A stretch of 12,678 bases of DNA from a bacterium (GCA_009920585.1 RFZT01000040.1:1-12678); one strand, 5' to 3'; positions 1 to 6,971 are shown, counted from the first letter of the stretch. Notes: generated by a model from the letters alone, not told the origin. Translations and numbers: made by a program.

Positions 1-224
1 TCGCGCCACCATGCCATTCGGGCATTGCGCTGTTCCTCGGTTTCGCGCGGGAGCGCGGGGGGCGTCGGTGTCGGAACCGCGCTCTCGACCGGCTTGTCTT
101 GCTTCAAATAGGTCGGCGTCTCGGTCACTGGGGAAACCGTGGGCGCGGGCGTGTCGGCTGCTTTGGCGTGACTGGCGGCGAGGGCACCGAGTGCGGCGAG
201 GGCGAGTGTGGTTTTTTTCATCAT
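1..224 (-). CDS. Secreted GH29-type alpha-L-fucosidase, N-terminal part only (runs off window)
   Basis: Only about 74 residues are inside the window; the gene continues past base 1. Reading from ATG at 224 (a second ATG follows at 221) gives a clear Sec signal peptide: two Met, two Lys, a hydrophobic Leu/Ala stretch, and a likely cleavage after Ala-Lys-Ala near residue 23. A Pro/Thr/Glu-rich linker follows, then the segment Asn-Ala-Arg-Met-Ala-Trp-Trp-Arg at the edge. In GH29 fucosidases a similar Arg-Met-x-Trp-(Trp/Phe)-Arg segment directly precedes the Ala-Arg-Phe-Gly-x-Phe-x-His-Trp-Gly start of the catalytic barrel. The likely role is release of terminal L-fucose outside the cytoplasm or in the periplasm, which fits the fucose genes next door. 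The call rests on a few residues plus context; another secreted hydrolase remains possible. It lies 23 bases after the 105-residue frame and no Shine-Dalgarno site is visible. Confidence 0.6.
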   Translation of the reverse strand, partial: MMKKTTLALAALGALAASHAKAADTPAPTVSPVTETPTYLKQDKPVESAVPTPTPPALPRETEEQRNARMAWWR

Positions 225-247
225 TTTGTGTTGTTTGGTTTTTGTCG

Positions 248-565
248 TTATTTGTCTCCAGATGCTGGCGTTTTTTCAATCTTGGTGTCTTCACCTTTGG
301 TGATGAATTGCAGATCCAGCCATGGTGGAGGATTACCGCTCGCGCCGTCGATCCAGAACTCCGAAAAACCTTTGTTCATGTCGTAATCTTGCAGTACGAC
401 AGGCCGCGTGGATTGAAGGTTCCAATTTTTGTCGTAGACGCCGACTTTGTCTCCTCCTTGATACCAGAGGTATTCGTCGCTCTTCACCTCGCCTTCGATA
501 GCGAGCGTGCCAGCTCCGGCGTGGATGACCGGGTTCTTGATCGAGGTGGGTTTTTCCCCAACCAT
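248..565 (-). CDS. Hypothetical 105-residue frame directly after the esterase; possible fragment or readthrough domain
   Basis: The frame encodes a soluble, Gly/Asp/Trp-rich sequence with beta-type patterning (for example EYLWYQGGDKVGVYDKNW near residues 31-48) and ends in a charged Lys/Glu/Thr/Pro tail. It has no signal peptide and no recognised catalytic motif. It lies in exactly the same reading frame as the upstream esterase: esterase stop TGA (583-581), then five sense codons, then this ATG. No Shine-Dalgarno site precedes the ATG. It may be a separate small protein, the C-terminal remnant of a decayed larger gene, or a domain reached by stop-codon readthrough. The sequence does not look like antisense noise, but the start is uncertain. 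I do not recognise the family. Confidence 0.45.
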   Translation of the reverse strand: MVGEKPTSIKNPVIHAGAGTLAIEGEVKSDEYLWYQGGDKVGVYDKNWNLQSTRPVVLQDYDMNKGFSEFWIDGASGNPPPWLDLQFITKGEDTKIEKTPASGDK

Positions 566-580
566 TCGGAGTTTAACGAA

Positions 581-1540
581 TCAGGACTTTTTTGCAGCAA
601 GGCTTGCGGCAAGGAACCCCTTAGTCGCAAGCCAGGCCATAAATTCGTCTGGCCATTTGGTGGAATCCTCCCCGTGGCGACCGAGTCCGAAACCGTGGCC
701 GCCTTGCTCGTAGAGATTCAATTTTGAGGCAACGCCGTTTTTCTGCAGGGCTTCGTGCATGAGAACACTGTTTTGATACGGCACCGGTTTGTCGTTTTTC
801 GCATGGACGAGAAATGCAGGCGGCGTATCCGCTCTCACGGACTTTTCACGCGAGAGGGCGTCCAAAGCTTCGGGCGTGGCGCCATCTGGCACAAGATTGT
901 TGAGGCAGGCGTGCCGGAAATCCTTCTCATTGGTGATCACCGGATAAATCAGAACCATGAAGTCGGGACGCGCGGAGGTTTGAGCCACTGCGTCTTGGCC
1001 AAACTCGGAGGCGCGGGAAAAAAGCGTACCCGCACTTGCGGCCAAGTGCCCACCGGCAGAGAATCCCATGATCCCGATGTGGGCCGGGTCGATATGGAAA
1101 TCCTTGGCGTGGCTGCGCACCCACTGGATCGCGCGCAGGGCGTCGGATAAAGGCACCGGATCTTTGAAGTTCGCATCGGCCATTGCGGGCAGGCGATACT
1201 TGAGCACAAAGGCAGTTATTCCCCGACTGGTCAACCACTCCGCCACTTTGGAACCCTCATTCACACTCGACAGGACCCTGTAGGCTCCGCCAGGGCAGAC
1301 CACAACGGCACAGCCATTCGGGGAAGAGGGACGGTAAACCGTGAGCGTGGGGTTGTAGACTTTGGAAATAAACTCAACCCCATTGTTACTCGGCTTCTCC
1401 GGGCCAGCAGAATCAATCCCTGCCGTTCCTGGCGGCCAAAGGGTAACCGTTTCGGTTGAGGCGGATGCGGGCGGCGTCTCGGCGAGGAGGGGGTGAATGA
1501 AAGTCATGGCAAACAAGAGGACGGTAAGAATATTTTTCAT
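581..1540 (-). CDS. Secreted alpha/beta-hydrolase, acetyl-xylan/feruloyl esterase type
   Basis: The protein has 319 residues with a Sec signal peptide (residues 1-20, cleavage after Leu-Leu-Ala, before Glu-Thr-Pro-Pro). The mature part is a serine-hydrolase domain of the BD-FAE/carbohydrate-esterase kind: oxyanion-hole segment Cys-Pro-Gly-Gly-Ala-Tyr (82-87), nucleophile elbow Gly-Phe-Ser-Ala-Gly-Gly-His with Ser161, acid Asp250 (Lys-Asn-Asp-Lys-Pro-Val-Pro) and His282 (Gly-Gly-His-Gly-Phe-Gly). Family members remove acetyl or hydroxycinnamoyl groups from plant or algal polysaccharides. Here the likely role is deacetylating a fucose-containing glycan outside the cytoplasm so that fucosidases can act; substrate is inference from neighbours. 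It is transcribed toward the fucosidase-like gene and starts 91 bases after the FAH-hydrolase gene on the same strand. The C-terminus ends naturally with the usual last helix of the domain. Confidence 0.85.
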   Translation of the reverse strand: MKNILTVLLFAMTFIHPLLAETPPASASTETVTLWPPGTAGIDSAGPEKPSNNGVEFISKVYNPTLTVYRPSSPNGCAVVVCPGGAYRVLSSVNEGSKVAEWLTSRGITAFVLKYRLPAMADANFKDPVPLSDALRAIQWVRSHAKDFHIDPAHIGIMGFSAGGHLAASAGTLFSRASEFGQDAVAQTSARPDFMVLIYPVITNEKDFRHACLNNLVPDGATPEALDALSREKSVRADTPPAFLVHAKNDKPVPYQNSVLMHEALQKNGVASKLNLYEQGGHGFGLGRHGEDSTKWPDEFMAWLATKGFLAASLAAKKS

Positions 1541-1593
1541 CGGAATTTTCCCCGAATTAGTTTACCGAGCCTGTTCACGATGTCTTTGGGCGG

Positions 1594-1624
1594 AACTCGG
1601 GAGTGACTTTGCGTGACCCGAGTT
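1594..1624 (-). terminator. Candidate hairpin just after the FAH-hydrolase stop
   Basis: A perfect 8-bp inverted repeat (AACTCGGG at 1594-1601 and CCCGAGTT at 1617-1624) encloses a 15-base loop. It begins 7 bases downstream of the FAH-hydrolase stop codon on the minus strand, where a terminator or a transcript-stabilising stem would sit. No T-run follows, so it is not a classical intrinsic terminator. It may instead be a partial stop or processing element between hydrolase and esterase. Confidence 0.35.
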
Positions 1625-1631
1625 GGCTTTG

Positions 1632-2477
1632 CTAGCGGCAGAGCTGCTTTTGCGTGCCAAGATGGTCGATGCCCAACTCGACGACATCCCCAGCGCGGAG
1701 GTATTGCGGGGGATTGAAGCCGAGGCCAACTCCGGCGGGCGTGCCGGTGGAGATCACGTCACCAGGAAGGAGCGTCATGAAGCGACTGAGGTAGGAGACG
1801 ATGAAGGGGATATTGAAAATAAGGTTCTCGGTATTGCCGTCCTGCTTAATGACCCCGTTCACGCTAAGCCAGAGACGTAGATGGTGAGGATCGGGAATCT
1901 CATCGCGCGTAGCCAACCATGGCCCAAGAGGAGCGAAGGTGTCGGCACTTTTCCCTTTGACCCATTGGCCTCCGCGCTCGAGTTGCCATGCGCGTTCGCT
2001 GTAGTCGTTGTGCAACACATATCCGGCGACATAGTCCATCGCCGCATCCTCGGATACGGAGCGCGCGGTTTTTCCAATCACCACGGCCAACTCGACTTCC
2101 CAATCGGTTTTTTCGGAACCTTCGGGAATCACAATGCCATCATTCGGGCCAGTGAGGGCGGTGGTGGATTTGAAGAAAATGATCGGCTCGACTGGCACAG
2201 CCATGCCGCTTTCCTTGGCATGGTCGCTGTAATTGAGGCCAATGCAAATGATCTTGCTCGGACGGGCGATCGGTGAGCCGAGGCGGATGCCATCGGGGAT
2301 CGCTGGTGCGTGGGCGGCATTTTCACTGAGCCAAGCATCCAAGCGCTCTAGGCCATTGGATTCAAAGAAAGCTTCGTCGTAGTTGGAGACGCAAGTTGAG
2401 ACATCAATCATCTTGCCATCGGCGAGAATGACGCCTGCTTTTTCAGCTCCGAGATTACCAAATCGTATCAGTTTCAT
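1632..2477 (-). CDS. FAH-family hydrolase, probable 2,4-diketo-3-deoxy-L-fuconate hydrolase
   Basis: This 281-residue cytosolic enzyme has the full fumarylacetoacetase fold pattern: Ile-Gly-Leu-Asn-Tyr-x-Asp-His-Ala-x-Glu (79-89), Phe-Phe-Lys-Ser (101-104), metal ligands Glu127 and Glu129 in Asp-Trp-Glu-Val-Glu-Leu, Asp158 in His-Asn-Asp-Tyr-Ser, the Lys-Gly-Lys-Ser segment (174-177), and a C-terminal Gly-Asp-Val-Ile-Ser-Thr-Gly-Thr-Pro-Ala-Gly-Val-Gly. Relatives cleave 2,4-diketo-3-deoxy-L-fuconate (or the L-rhamnonate analogue) to pyruvate and L-lactate with Mg or Mn. Such genes are often misnamed ureidoglycolate lyase. The neighbouring L-fuconate dehydratase and SDRs make the fucose route the best reading; family alone does not settle the substrate. 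It diverges from the L-fucose dehydrogenase gene across a 353-base intergenic region. Confidence 0.82.
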   Translation of the reverse strand: MKLIRFGNLGAEKAGVILADGKMIDVSTCVSNYDEAFFESNGLERLDAWLSENAAHAPAIPDGIRLGSPIARPSKIICIGLNYSDHAKESGMAVPVEPIIFFKSTTALTGPNDGIVIPEGSEKTDWEVELAVVIGKTARSVSEDAAMDYVAGYVLHNDYSERAWQLERGGQWVKGKSADTFAPLGPWLATRDEIPDPHHLRLWLSVNGVIKQDGNTENLIFNIPFIVSYLSRFMTLLPGDVISTGTPAGVGLGFNPPQYLRAGDVVELGIDHLGTQKQLCR

Positions 2478-2830
2478 ATGCTAGTTTTTTTAAGTTTTTA
2501 CAGAGAGCCGCTCATTCGAAGGAGGTTTTTTGTCTAAAGGATCGATGAAAGGGAACCAAGCGGAATCGTATCAAATCCTTCGCAATCGCGTTAGCGCGAA
2601 TATTTCCGTGATGTTGAAATCCAAACTGGAGATCTCTCACTAGGATAGCTCATCAAAGGAATTTCGAGCGACAGAAGATGTTAAATCCGAAGAGAAAGGG
2701 CTTTCCCGCCGACATGGCCAAATTGGCATTCGAACCGGGAATTCAGCGTTGGCCGAAACGTGCCTTTTTTTAATAAAATTTATTTGATGTAATATTTGTG
2801 CGCACCTAGGATCTCTACTTAGAACACCGC
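2478..2830. promoter_or_regulatory. 353-base divergent intergenic region between FAH-hydrolase and L-fucose dehydrogenase
   Basis: No credible gene is visible. The region must carry promoters for both flanking genes. The part next to the dehydrogenase (about 2764-2802) is strongly AT-rich and contains the inverted repeat AATAAAATTTATT (2772-2784, two 6-base arms around one A), followed by TTGATG and TAATATTT. A short palindrome GAAAGGGCTTTC (2694-2705) and a TTCGC/GCGAA pair (2579-2600) lie further in. IclR-family operators are often short AT-containing palindromes, so these are candidate sites only. No Shine-Dalgarno match is strong for either flanking gene. Confidence 0.4.
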
Positions 2831-3592
2831 ATGAACCTTCAAGACAAAGTCATTTTTCTCACCGGTGGCTCGGCCGGCATCGGTTGGGAGTGCGCGAAAG
2901 CCTACGCGCGCGAAGGTGCTCGCGTTGCCTTGTGTTGCCCTGATGCAGATGAAGCCAATGTCGCCGCTGCCAAACTCGGTGAAGCCCACATCGGGCTAGC
3001 TTGCGATGTCGCCAATGGCCACCAGGTGGAGGAAGCTATTCGGAAAATCTTGGAACGCTTCGGTCGCTTGGATGCGATTCACAACAATGCCGGGATTGCC
3101 TCACCGGCAGCGGCCTTGCACGACACCTCCGAGGCCGAGTGGGACCGCCTTTTCCAAATCAACCTTAAGGGAGTTTTCTGGACTGTGAAGCACGGCCTAG
3201 AAGCCCTTAAATCCTCGCGCGGATGCATACTCAACACCAGCAGTCTCGTCGGTGAGATCGGCCAAGAAATCCACGCCGCCTACTCGGCCACGAAGGGAGC
3301 TATGAACGCGCTCACAAAATCCATGGCCCTCGACTACGCGCGATTCGGAGTGCGCGTGAACGCCGTCTGCCCCGCCGGCGTCTGGACACCCATGCTTCGC
3401 CAATGGGCCTCCGAGCAACCTGATCCTTTGGGCATCAGCCGTTATCTCGATGAAATCCACCCGCTGGGATTCTGCCCCGAGGGCGATGTCGTCGCCGAGG
3501 CTTGCGTGTTCCTGCTCTCTGATAAGTCAGGCTTTATCACCGGCCACCTTATGCATGTCACCGGAGGAGCCGAACTCGGCTACCGGCGCTGA
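2831..3592 (+). CDS. SDR dehydrogenase, probable L-fucose dehydrogenase (HSD17B14-like)
   Basis: This 253-residue classical short-chain dehydrogenase has Thr-Gly-Gly-Ser-Ala-Gly-Ile-Gly (11-18) for NAD(P), Asn-Asn-Ala-Gly (85-88), Asn111, Ser138 and the Tyr151-x3-Lys155 catalytic pair. Two stretches resemble, from memory, human HSD17B14/DHRS10, now known to oxidise L-fucose: SSLVGEIGQ before the active-site Tyr, and the very end VTGGAELGY. It would oxidise L-fucose to L-fuconolactone as the first step of the non-phosphorylative route, in the cytosol. It is followed after only 7 bases by the L-fuconate dehydratase, so the two are almost certainly co-transcribed. An SDR acting on another 6-deoxy-sugar or on a keto-deoxy acid is the alternative. 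The start at 2831 is the natural family start; the leader has no clear Shine-Dalgarno site. Confidence 0.85.
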   Translation: MNLQDKVIFLTGGSAGIGWECAKAYAREGARVALCCPDADEANVAAAKLGEAHIGLACDVANGHQVEEAIRKILERFGRLDAIHNNAGIASPAAALHDTSEAEWDRLFQINLKGVFWTVKHGLEALKSSRGCILNTSSLVGEIGQEIHAAYSATKGAMNALTKSMALDYARFGVRVNAVCPAGVWTPMLRQWASEQPDPLGISRYLDEIHPLGFCPEGDVVAEACVFLLSDKSGFITGHLMHVTGGAELGYRR

Positions 3593-3599
3593 AATTTTT

Positions 3600-4823
3600 A
3601 TGATCAAAGAAATATCCACACGCGACGCCCGCTTCCCGATTGGCTCAGGTCACGGGAGTGATGCCATCCACCGCGACCCCGTTTATTCTTACGCGGTCAC
3701 ACGACTCCATGACGATTCCGGCCTAGTCGGGACCGGTCTGGCCTTCACTCTTGGCGAGGGAAATGACCTTGTTTGCCACGCGGCGGAGTTTTACGCACGC
3801 CAACTCGTCGGCCGTGATATCGAGGAAGTGATGGCTGGATTCGGTGAACTCCAGCGCGCGATGTCCGATGAACAGCAGTTCCGCTGGCTCGGGCCGCATA
3901 AAGGCATCGTACACCTTGCACTCGCCTCGGTAACGAACGCCTGTTGGGACCTCTGGGCGCGTAAGCGCGGGGTTCCGCTCTGGAAATTACTCCTCGACCT
4001 CGATTCGGACGCGCTCCTCGCGACGTTGGACTTTTCGTATGTCACCGATGTCATCGATGCCAATGCGGCACGGGCGCTCCTCGACTCCGCTCGGCCCACA
4101 CGTGGGCAACGGATTGGAATCCTCGATGCGGGTTACCCAGGCTACGACACATCGATCGGATGGTTTAATTACTCCGACGAGCAGGTCGCTGCGAATGTCG
4201 CCAAATCCGCCACCGAGGGCTTCACCGCAATGAAGCTCAAGGTCGGCTCACCCGATCTCGAACGCGACATCCGCCGCGCGCGAATCGTCCGCCAGGCGGC
4301 TGGTGACGGAGTTCGCCTCATGGTTGACGCTAACCAGCAGTGGACGATCGCCCAGTCCATTGCGTTCTCCGAAGCAACGCGGGATTTGAATTTATTTTGG
4401 CTCGAGGAGCCGACCCATCCTGACGACGTGCTCGGCCACCGAACGATCGCCGATGCCATCGCCCCGACCAAAGTCGCCGCTGGCGAGCATGTGCCGAACC
4501 GGATTCTTTTCAAAAACTACCTCCAGTCTGGCGCGATGGCGATCTGCCAAGTCGATGCCGTCCGCGTGGCCGGTGTCAGCGAGTTCCTCGTCGTGAGCCT
4601 CATGGCGCGCCAATTTGGTGTTCCCGTCATTCCGCATGTCGGCGACATGGGTCAGCTACACCAGCACCTCGTCCTCTTCAACCATATTGCCCTCGACCAC
4701 GAAGCCATCTTCCTCGAGCACATCCCCCACCTGCAGGGCCGCTTCGTCGAGCCAGTCCGCATCGTTGACGCACGCTACGAGACCCCTCGGCTCCCCGGCT
4801 CATCCTGCGAACTCCTTCCATAA
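3600..4823 (+). CDS. fucD: Enolase-superfamily sugar-acid dehydratase, probable L-fuconate dehydratase
   Basis: This 407-residue member of the mandelate racemase group has all the expected residues: Lys212-x-Lys214 (MKLKVG), metal ligands Asp243 (MVDANQQW), Glu269 (WLEEP) and Glu296 (AAGEH), then Asp319 (QVDAVRVAGVSE) and catalytic His346 (PVIPH). The spacing Asp-Glu-Glu-Asp-His is the same as I recall for Xanthomonas L-fuconate dehydratase. The segment after the second Glu, Pro-Thr-x-Pro-Asp-Asp-x-Leu-Gly-His, is also typical of that clade. It converts L-fuconate to 2-keto-3-deoxy-L-fuconate using Mg. The frame is open upstream to 3450, but the ATG at 3600, seven bases after the dehydrogenase stop, gives the normal enolase N-terminus. 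D-arabinonate or L-galactonate activity is also possible in this family. Confidence 0.88.
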   Translation: MIKEISTRDARFPIGSGHGSDAIHRDPVYSYAVTRLHDDSGLVGTGLAFTLGEGNDLVCHAAEFYARQLVGRDIEEVMAGFGELQRAMSDEQQFRWLGPHKGIVHLALASVTNACWDLWARKRGVPLWKLLLDLDSDALLATLDFSYVTDVIDANAARALLDSARPTRGQRIGILDAGYPGYDTSIGWFNYSDEQVAANVAKSATEGFTAMKLKVGSPDLERDIRRARIVRQAAGDGVRLMVDANQQWTIAQSIAFSEATRDLNLFWLEEPTHPDDVLGHRTIADAIAPTKVAAGEHVPNRILFKNYLQSGAMAICQVDAVRVAGVSEFLVVSLMARQFGVPVIPHVGDMGQLHQHLVLFNHIALDHEAIFLEHIPHLQGRFVEPVRIVDARYETPRLPGSSCELLP

Positions 4824-4857
4824 ACAAGCCGACTCTTCCAGGATCACTCAGAACCTC

Positions 4858-4908
4858 GTTCCCGTGGTGCTTGAAGTTCGATATTCCCGCACAAAGGAAT
4901 ATGGGAAC
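4858..4908. repeat. Nested inverted repeats in the convergent gap
   Basis: A perfect 7-base inverted repeat (ATATTCC 4881-4887, GGAATAT 4896-4902, loop 8) is nested in a 6-base pair (GTTCCC 4858-4863 with GGGAAC 4903-4908). The right arms are contiguous while the left arms are separated by 17 bases, so a folded RNA would have a one-sided bulge. It lies 35 bases after the dehydratase stop and could shape the 3' end of that transcript. No T-run follows. Confidence 0.4.
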
Positions 4909-4909
4909 G
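4870..4909 (+). repeat. Diverged direct repeat, copy 1 of 2
   Basis: These 40 bases align without gaps to 4931-4970 at 27 of 40 positions by my hand count. Shared features are a TTGAA start, a GCxCAAA core and a GGGAA end. The unit step is 61 bases. Both copies lie between convergent genes and outside any credible coding sequence, so this looks like a decayed intergenic repeat family rather than chance composition. Confidence 0.4.
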
Positions 4910-4930
4910 CCCTGCTTATACCATTGTCTC

Positions 4931-4970
4931 TTTGAAATTAGACTTTGCAGCGCAAAAGAAAGGGGGAATG
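4931..4970 (+). repeat. Diverged direct repeat, copy 2 of 2
   Basis: This is the second copy of the 40-base unit described at 4870-4909. It runs directly into the hairpin pair at 4970-5000, so this copy may be the more complete element: repeat plus stem-loops. Confidence 0.4.
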
Positions 4971-5000
4971 GCCGTCTCGGCCGTGTGGACACTGGTCCAC
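4970..5000. repeat. Two adjacent perfect hairpins, possible transcription end or REP-like element
   Basis: GGCCG-TCT-CGGCC (4970-4982) is followed after two bases by GTGGAC-ACTG-GTCCAC (4985-5000). Both stems are perfect and have short loops. They sit midway between the convergent dehydratase and IclR genes, a common position for bidirectional transcript ends or REP-like elements. Neither strand shows a T-run after the stems, so intrinsic termination is not established. Confidence 0.45.
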
Positions 5001-5100
5001 TTGCTCGCACCCTGCCCAGCGGAACTAAGGAGCACGCCAACACACACAGGCGAGTCTCCGCCGACCCATTCCCTAATTCAACAACGTCGAACGCTTAATA

Positions 5101-5811
5101 TCAAAGTCCTTCCGAGATGCGGACAGCGCAGTCGCGCAATGCAGTGAGTAGGTTTTTTTTCTTCTTTCCATCGTCCATCATCTGGAGGACCGAAACAGTG
5201 AGCGCAGCGACGATTTCCCCAGCGGAGTCGAAAACCGGCACGCCCGTGTCCGTAATGCCCACCACCTTCGAACTCGCGGCGCTATCGAATCTCGCGTTGT
5301 AGATTTTTTTTAAAGCGGCCTGCGCACTTTTCTTGAGCCCCACGGAAGTGAGTGCTCCGAAAGCAGTAAGAATCCTGCCGGAAACGGATTTCATCGATTC
5401 CAACCGCGCTCCTTCCTGCAGACTCAATCGCACAAGTCCACCACCAGGCACGTCCATCAGTACGATGGCGGCGTCCCAATCCGGAACGCACAAATGAATA
5501 GATTCCCTATACTGTCTTGCAAATTCCGTCATCACTCCGAGAGCCGACTGCCGTAGTCGCTCGTGTGGCGGATGCGCGCCGGCCAAACCGGCGATCCTCC
5601 CAGAAAGGCGGTACGCGCCAGCATCCGAGCGGCGAAGGTAGCCACGTCGAAGCAGGCAAGCAACTGGGCGCTGGATCTCCGAAACACTCAACTGCAGGCC
5701 TTGCGCGATCTGCGTGAGCGATACGGGTTCCGTCAAAGCCGCCATCCATTCCAAAAGATCCAGCCCACGGTCCAATGCAGGAATTTTGGCTTCGCCAACT
5801 TTCTTATTCAT
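5101..5811 (-). CDS. IclR-family transcriptional regulator
   Basis: The 236-residue form starting at ATG 5811 begins MNKKVGEAKIPALDRGLDLL, the normal IclR N-terminus. An in-frame ATG at 5847 would add 12 residues, but it falls within the palindrome at 5840-5849 and is less likely. Residues about 11-75 form the winged helix-turn-helix (Leu-Thr-Gln-Ile-Ala-Gln-Gly-Leu-Gln-Leu-Ser recognition region, then Leu-Arg-Arg-Gly-Tyr-Leu wing). Residues about 85-235 are the effector-binding domain, with Ser-x-Ser-Gly-Arg-Ile-Leu-Thr-Ala-Phe-Gly-Ala around 142-153. The regulator diverges from the lactonase gene and converges on the dehydratase, lying between two halves of the fucose pathway. It probably senses fuconate or a keto-deoxy derivative and controls both halves and itself; effector and sign are inference. 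Confidence 0.88.
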   Translation of the reverse strand: MNKKVGEAKIPALDRGLDLLEWMAALTEPVSLTQIAQGLQLSVSEIQRPVACLLRRGYLRRSDAGAYRLSGRIAGLAGAHPPHERLRQSALGVMTEFARQYRESIHLCVPDWDAAIVLMDVPGGGLVRLSLQEGARLESMKSVSGRILTAFGALTSVGLKKSAQAALKKIYNARFDSAASSKVVGITDTGVPVFDSAGEIVAALTVSVLQMMDDGKKKKNLLTALRDCAVRISEGL

Positions 5812-6125
5812 AATACTTATTACTGCATTTGATATTGAGACTTGCAAGTTTGGGGAACTCGAAGCTCAACCGAGCCTTAAAAAGGCTTCGCAGCCCAACG
5901 GACAAACGGCCTGTCCTTTACGGCGAGTCAGCAACCAAAGACCAAATCAAAACATCGCTTGAGGGATGCGGACGTTTTTTGCCCGTTTTTTATCCGCGCC
6001 AAGTTTCTATAGGTGATATATTTTATTGTAAGTTGTAATTTAAATAAGAAAATCTTGGATATGGCGAGTGAGTCCGCAGCAGGCATTATCTTTTTCACAC
6101 AAGTAACTTCGCACCTGAAATCGTC
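5812..6125. promoter_or_regulatory. 314-base divergent control region, IclR regulator / lactonase operon
   Basis: No gene is visible. The IclR-proximal part holds a run of inverted repeats: ACTTGCAAGT (5840-5849, perfect 10-base palindrome), CGAAGC/GCTTCG (5860-5865 with 5885-5890), AGCCTT-AAA-AAGGCT (5873-5887) and GGACA/TGTCC (5900-5904 with 5912-5916). The second and third share an arm and exclude each other. The lactonase-proximal part (about 6001-6060) is AT-rich, including TTTTATTGTAAGTTGTAATTTAA-like sequence, where a plus-strand promoter would be expected. No strong Shine-Dalgarno site precedes 6126. Confidence 0.45.
5840..5849. promoter_or_regulatory. Perfect palindrome ACTTGCAAGT, candidate IclR operator
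   Basis: This perfect 10-base palindrome ends 28 bases upstream of the preferred IclR start codon. The position suits an autoregulatory operator. No second exact copy was noticed elsewhere in the window, so the assignment is weak. Confidence 0.3.
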
Positions 6126-6971
6126 ATGATCGACACGCATGTTCACTTACTTGAGCCTGACCGTTTCACCTACGAGTGGACAAAGGATTTTTCTGCCCTC
6201 GCTGGACGATTCGACCATTCCGACTACCAAAACGCCTCGCGCGATTCCGGTATTCAGGCCGGGGTTTTTATGGAAGTCGATTGTGAGGAATCTTCCGAAG
6301 AGGCACATTATTTTTGTTCCAAGGCCGAGGATCCGGAAGGAATCATCCGAGTCGTCGTGGCGGCAGGGCGACCCGAATCCCCTGACTTCGAGCGAAGCCT
6401 GGATGCGATGGCCCATCCCCGCCTGACCGGCATCCGCCGCGTGTTGCACACGCAACCGGACGAACTCTCTCAAACCTCTCTCTTTCGTAAAAATGTGAGC
6501 CTCCTTGGTGCGCGCGGGATCACCTTTGATCTCTGCGTTCTTCAGCGGCAACTTCCTATTGCCCTCGAGCTCGTGCGGGAGTGTCCACAGACCACATTCA
6601 TTCTCGACCACTGCGGCGTTCCCGAAATCGCATCCAACGATGCTCCCACCGGCGAGGGATTTCTCGTCTGGAAAAAAGCCATCTGCGCCTTAGCTGCCGA
6701 GCCGAATGTGAATGGCAAAATCTCCGGCATCACCGCCTATGCTCCCGCCCCGCTCCGTAACGTGGAAGGCCTCAAGCCTTACACGGACACCATGCTCGAG
6801 GCCTTTGGTCCTTCCCGTCTTGTCTGGGGTGGAGACTGGCCCGTCGTCAATCTGGGTGATGGACTCCAAGCTTGGACCAACATCAGCCGCGACTTGTTTG
6901 CCGAACTCACTGAAATCGAACGAGCCCATATTTTCACCACCAACGCAAAACAGATCTACCGAATTCCATGA
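6126..6971 (+). CDS. Amidohydrolase (COG3618), probable L-fuconolactonase
   Basis: This 281-residue TIM-barrel amidohydrolase begins directly with Ile-Asp-Thr-His-Val-His (His5, His7). It carries Gly-Ile-Arg-Arg (102-105), Phe-Asp-Leu-Cys (134-137), Ile-Leu-Asp-His-Cys-Gly-x-Pro with His162, Lys-Ile-Ser-Gly (198-201) and Gly-Gly-Asp-Trp-Pro-Val with Asp237. That order is diagnostic of the lactonase branch that includes L-fuconolactonase, L-rhamnonolactonase and 4-sulfomuconolactonase. It would hydrolyse L-fuconolactone to L-fuconate, linking the dehydrogenase at 2831 to the dehydratase at 3600. It opens the long plus-strand gene row opposite the IclR gene and overlaps the next gene by four bases (ATGA). 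The ATG at 6126 fits the family start exactly. Confidence 0.85.
   Translation: MIDTHVHLLEPDRFTYEWTKDFSALAGRFDHSDYQNASRDSGIQAGVFMEVDCEESSEEAHYFCSKAEDPEGIIRVVVAAGRPESPDFERSLDAMAHPRLTGIRRVLHTQPDELSQTSLFRKNVSLLGARGITFDLCVLQRQLPIALELVRECPQTTFILDHCGVPEIASNDAPTGEGFLVWKKAICALAAEPNVNGKISGITAYAPAPLRNVEGLKPYTDTMLEAFGPSRLVWGGDWPVVNLGDGLQAWTNISRDLFAELTEIERAHIFTTNAKQIYRIP

Noticed and set aside
11..727. Long plus-strand open frame (238 codons) across the left edge
   Set aside because: It is antisense to the fucosidase N-terminus, the 105-residue frame and the esterase end; its composition is Arg/Phe-rich and non-protein-like, and the minus strand carries recognisable motifs.
4985..5000. GTGGAC/GTCCAC stem as an intrinsic terminator
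   Set aside because: No T-run follows on either strand, so it is listed only as a hairpin.
4678..5043. Minus-strand frame of 121 codons in the convergent gap, and short plus-strand frames at 4871 and 4932
   Set aside because: They overlap the dehydratase end, the repeats and the hairpins. The apparent similarity between the two short plus-strand peptides is explained by the DNA repeat.
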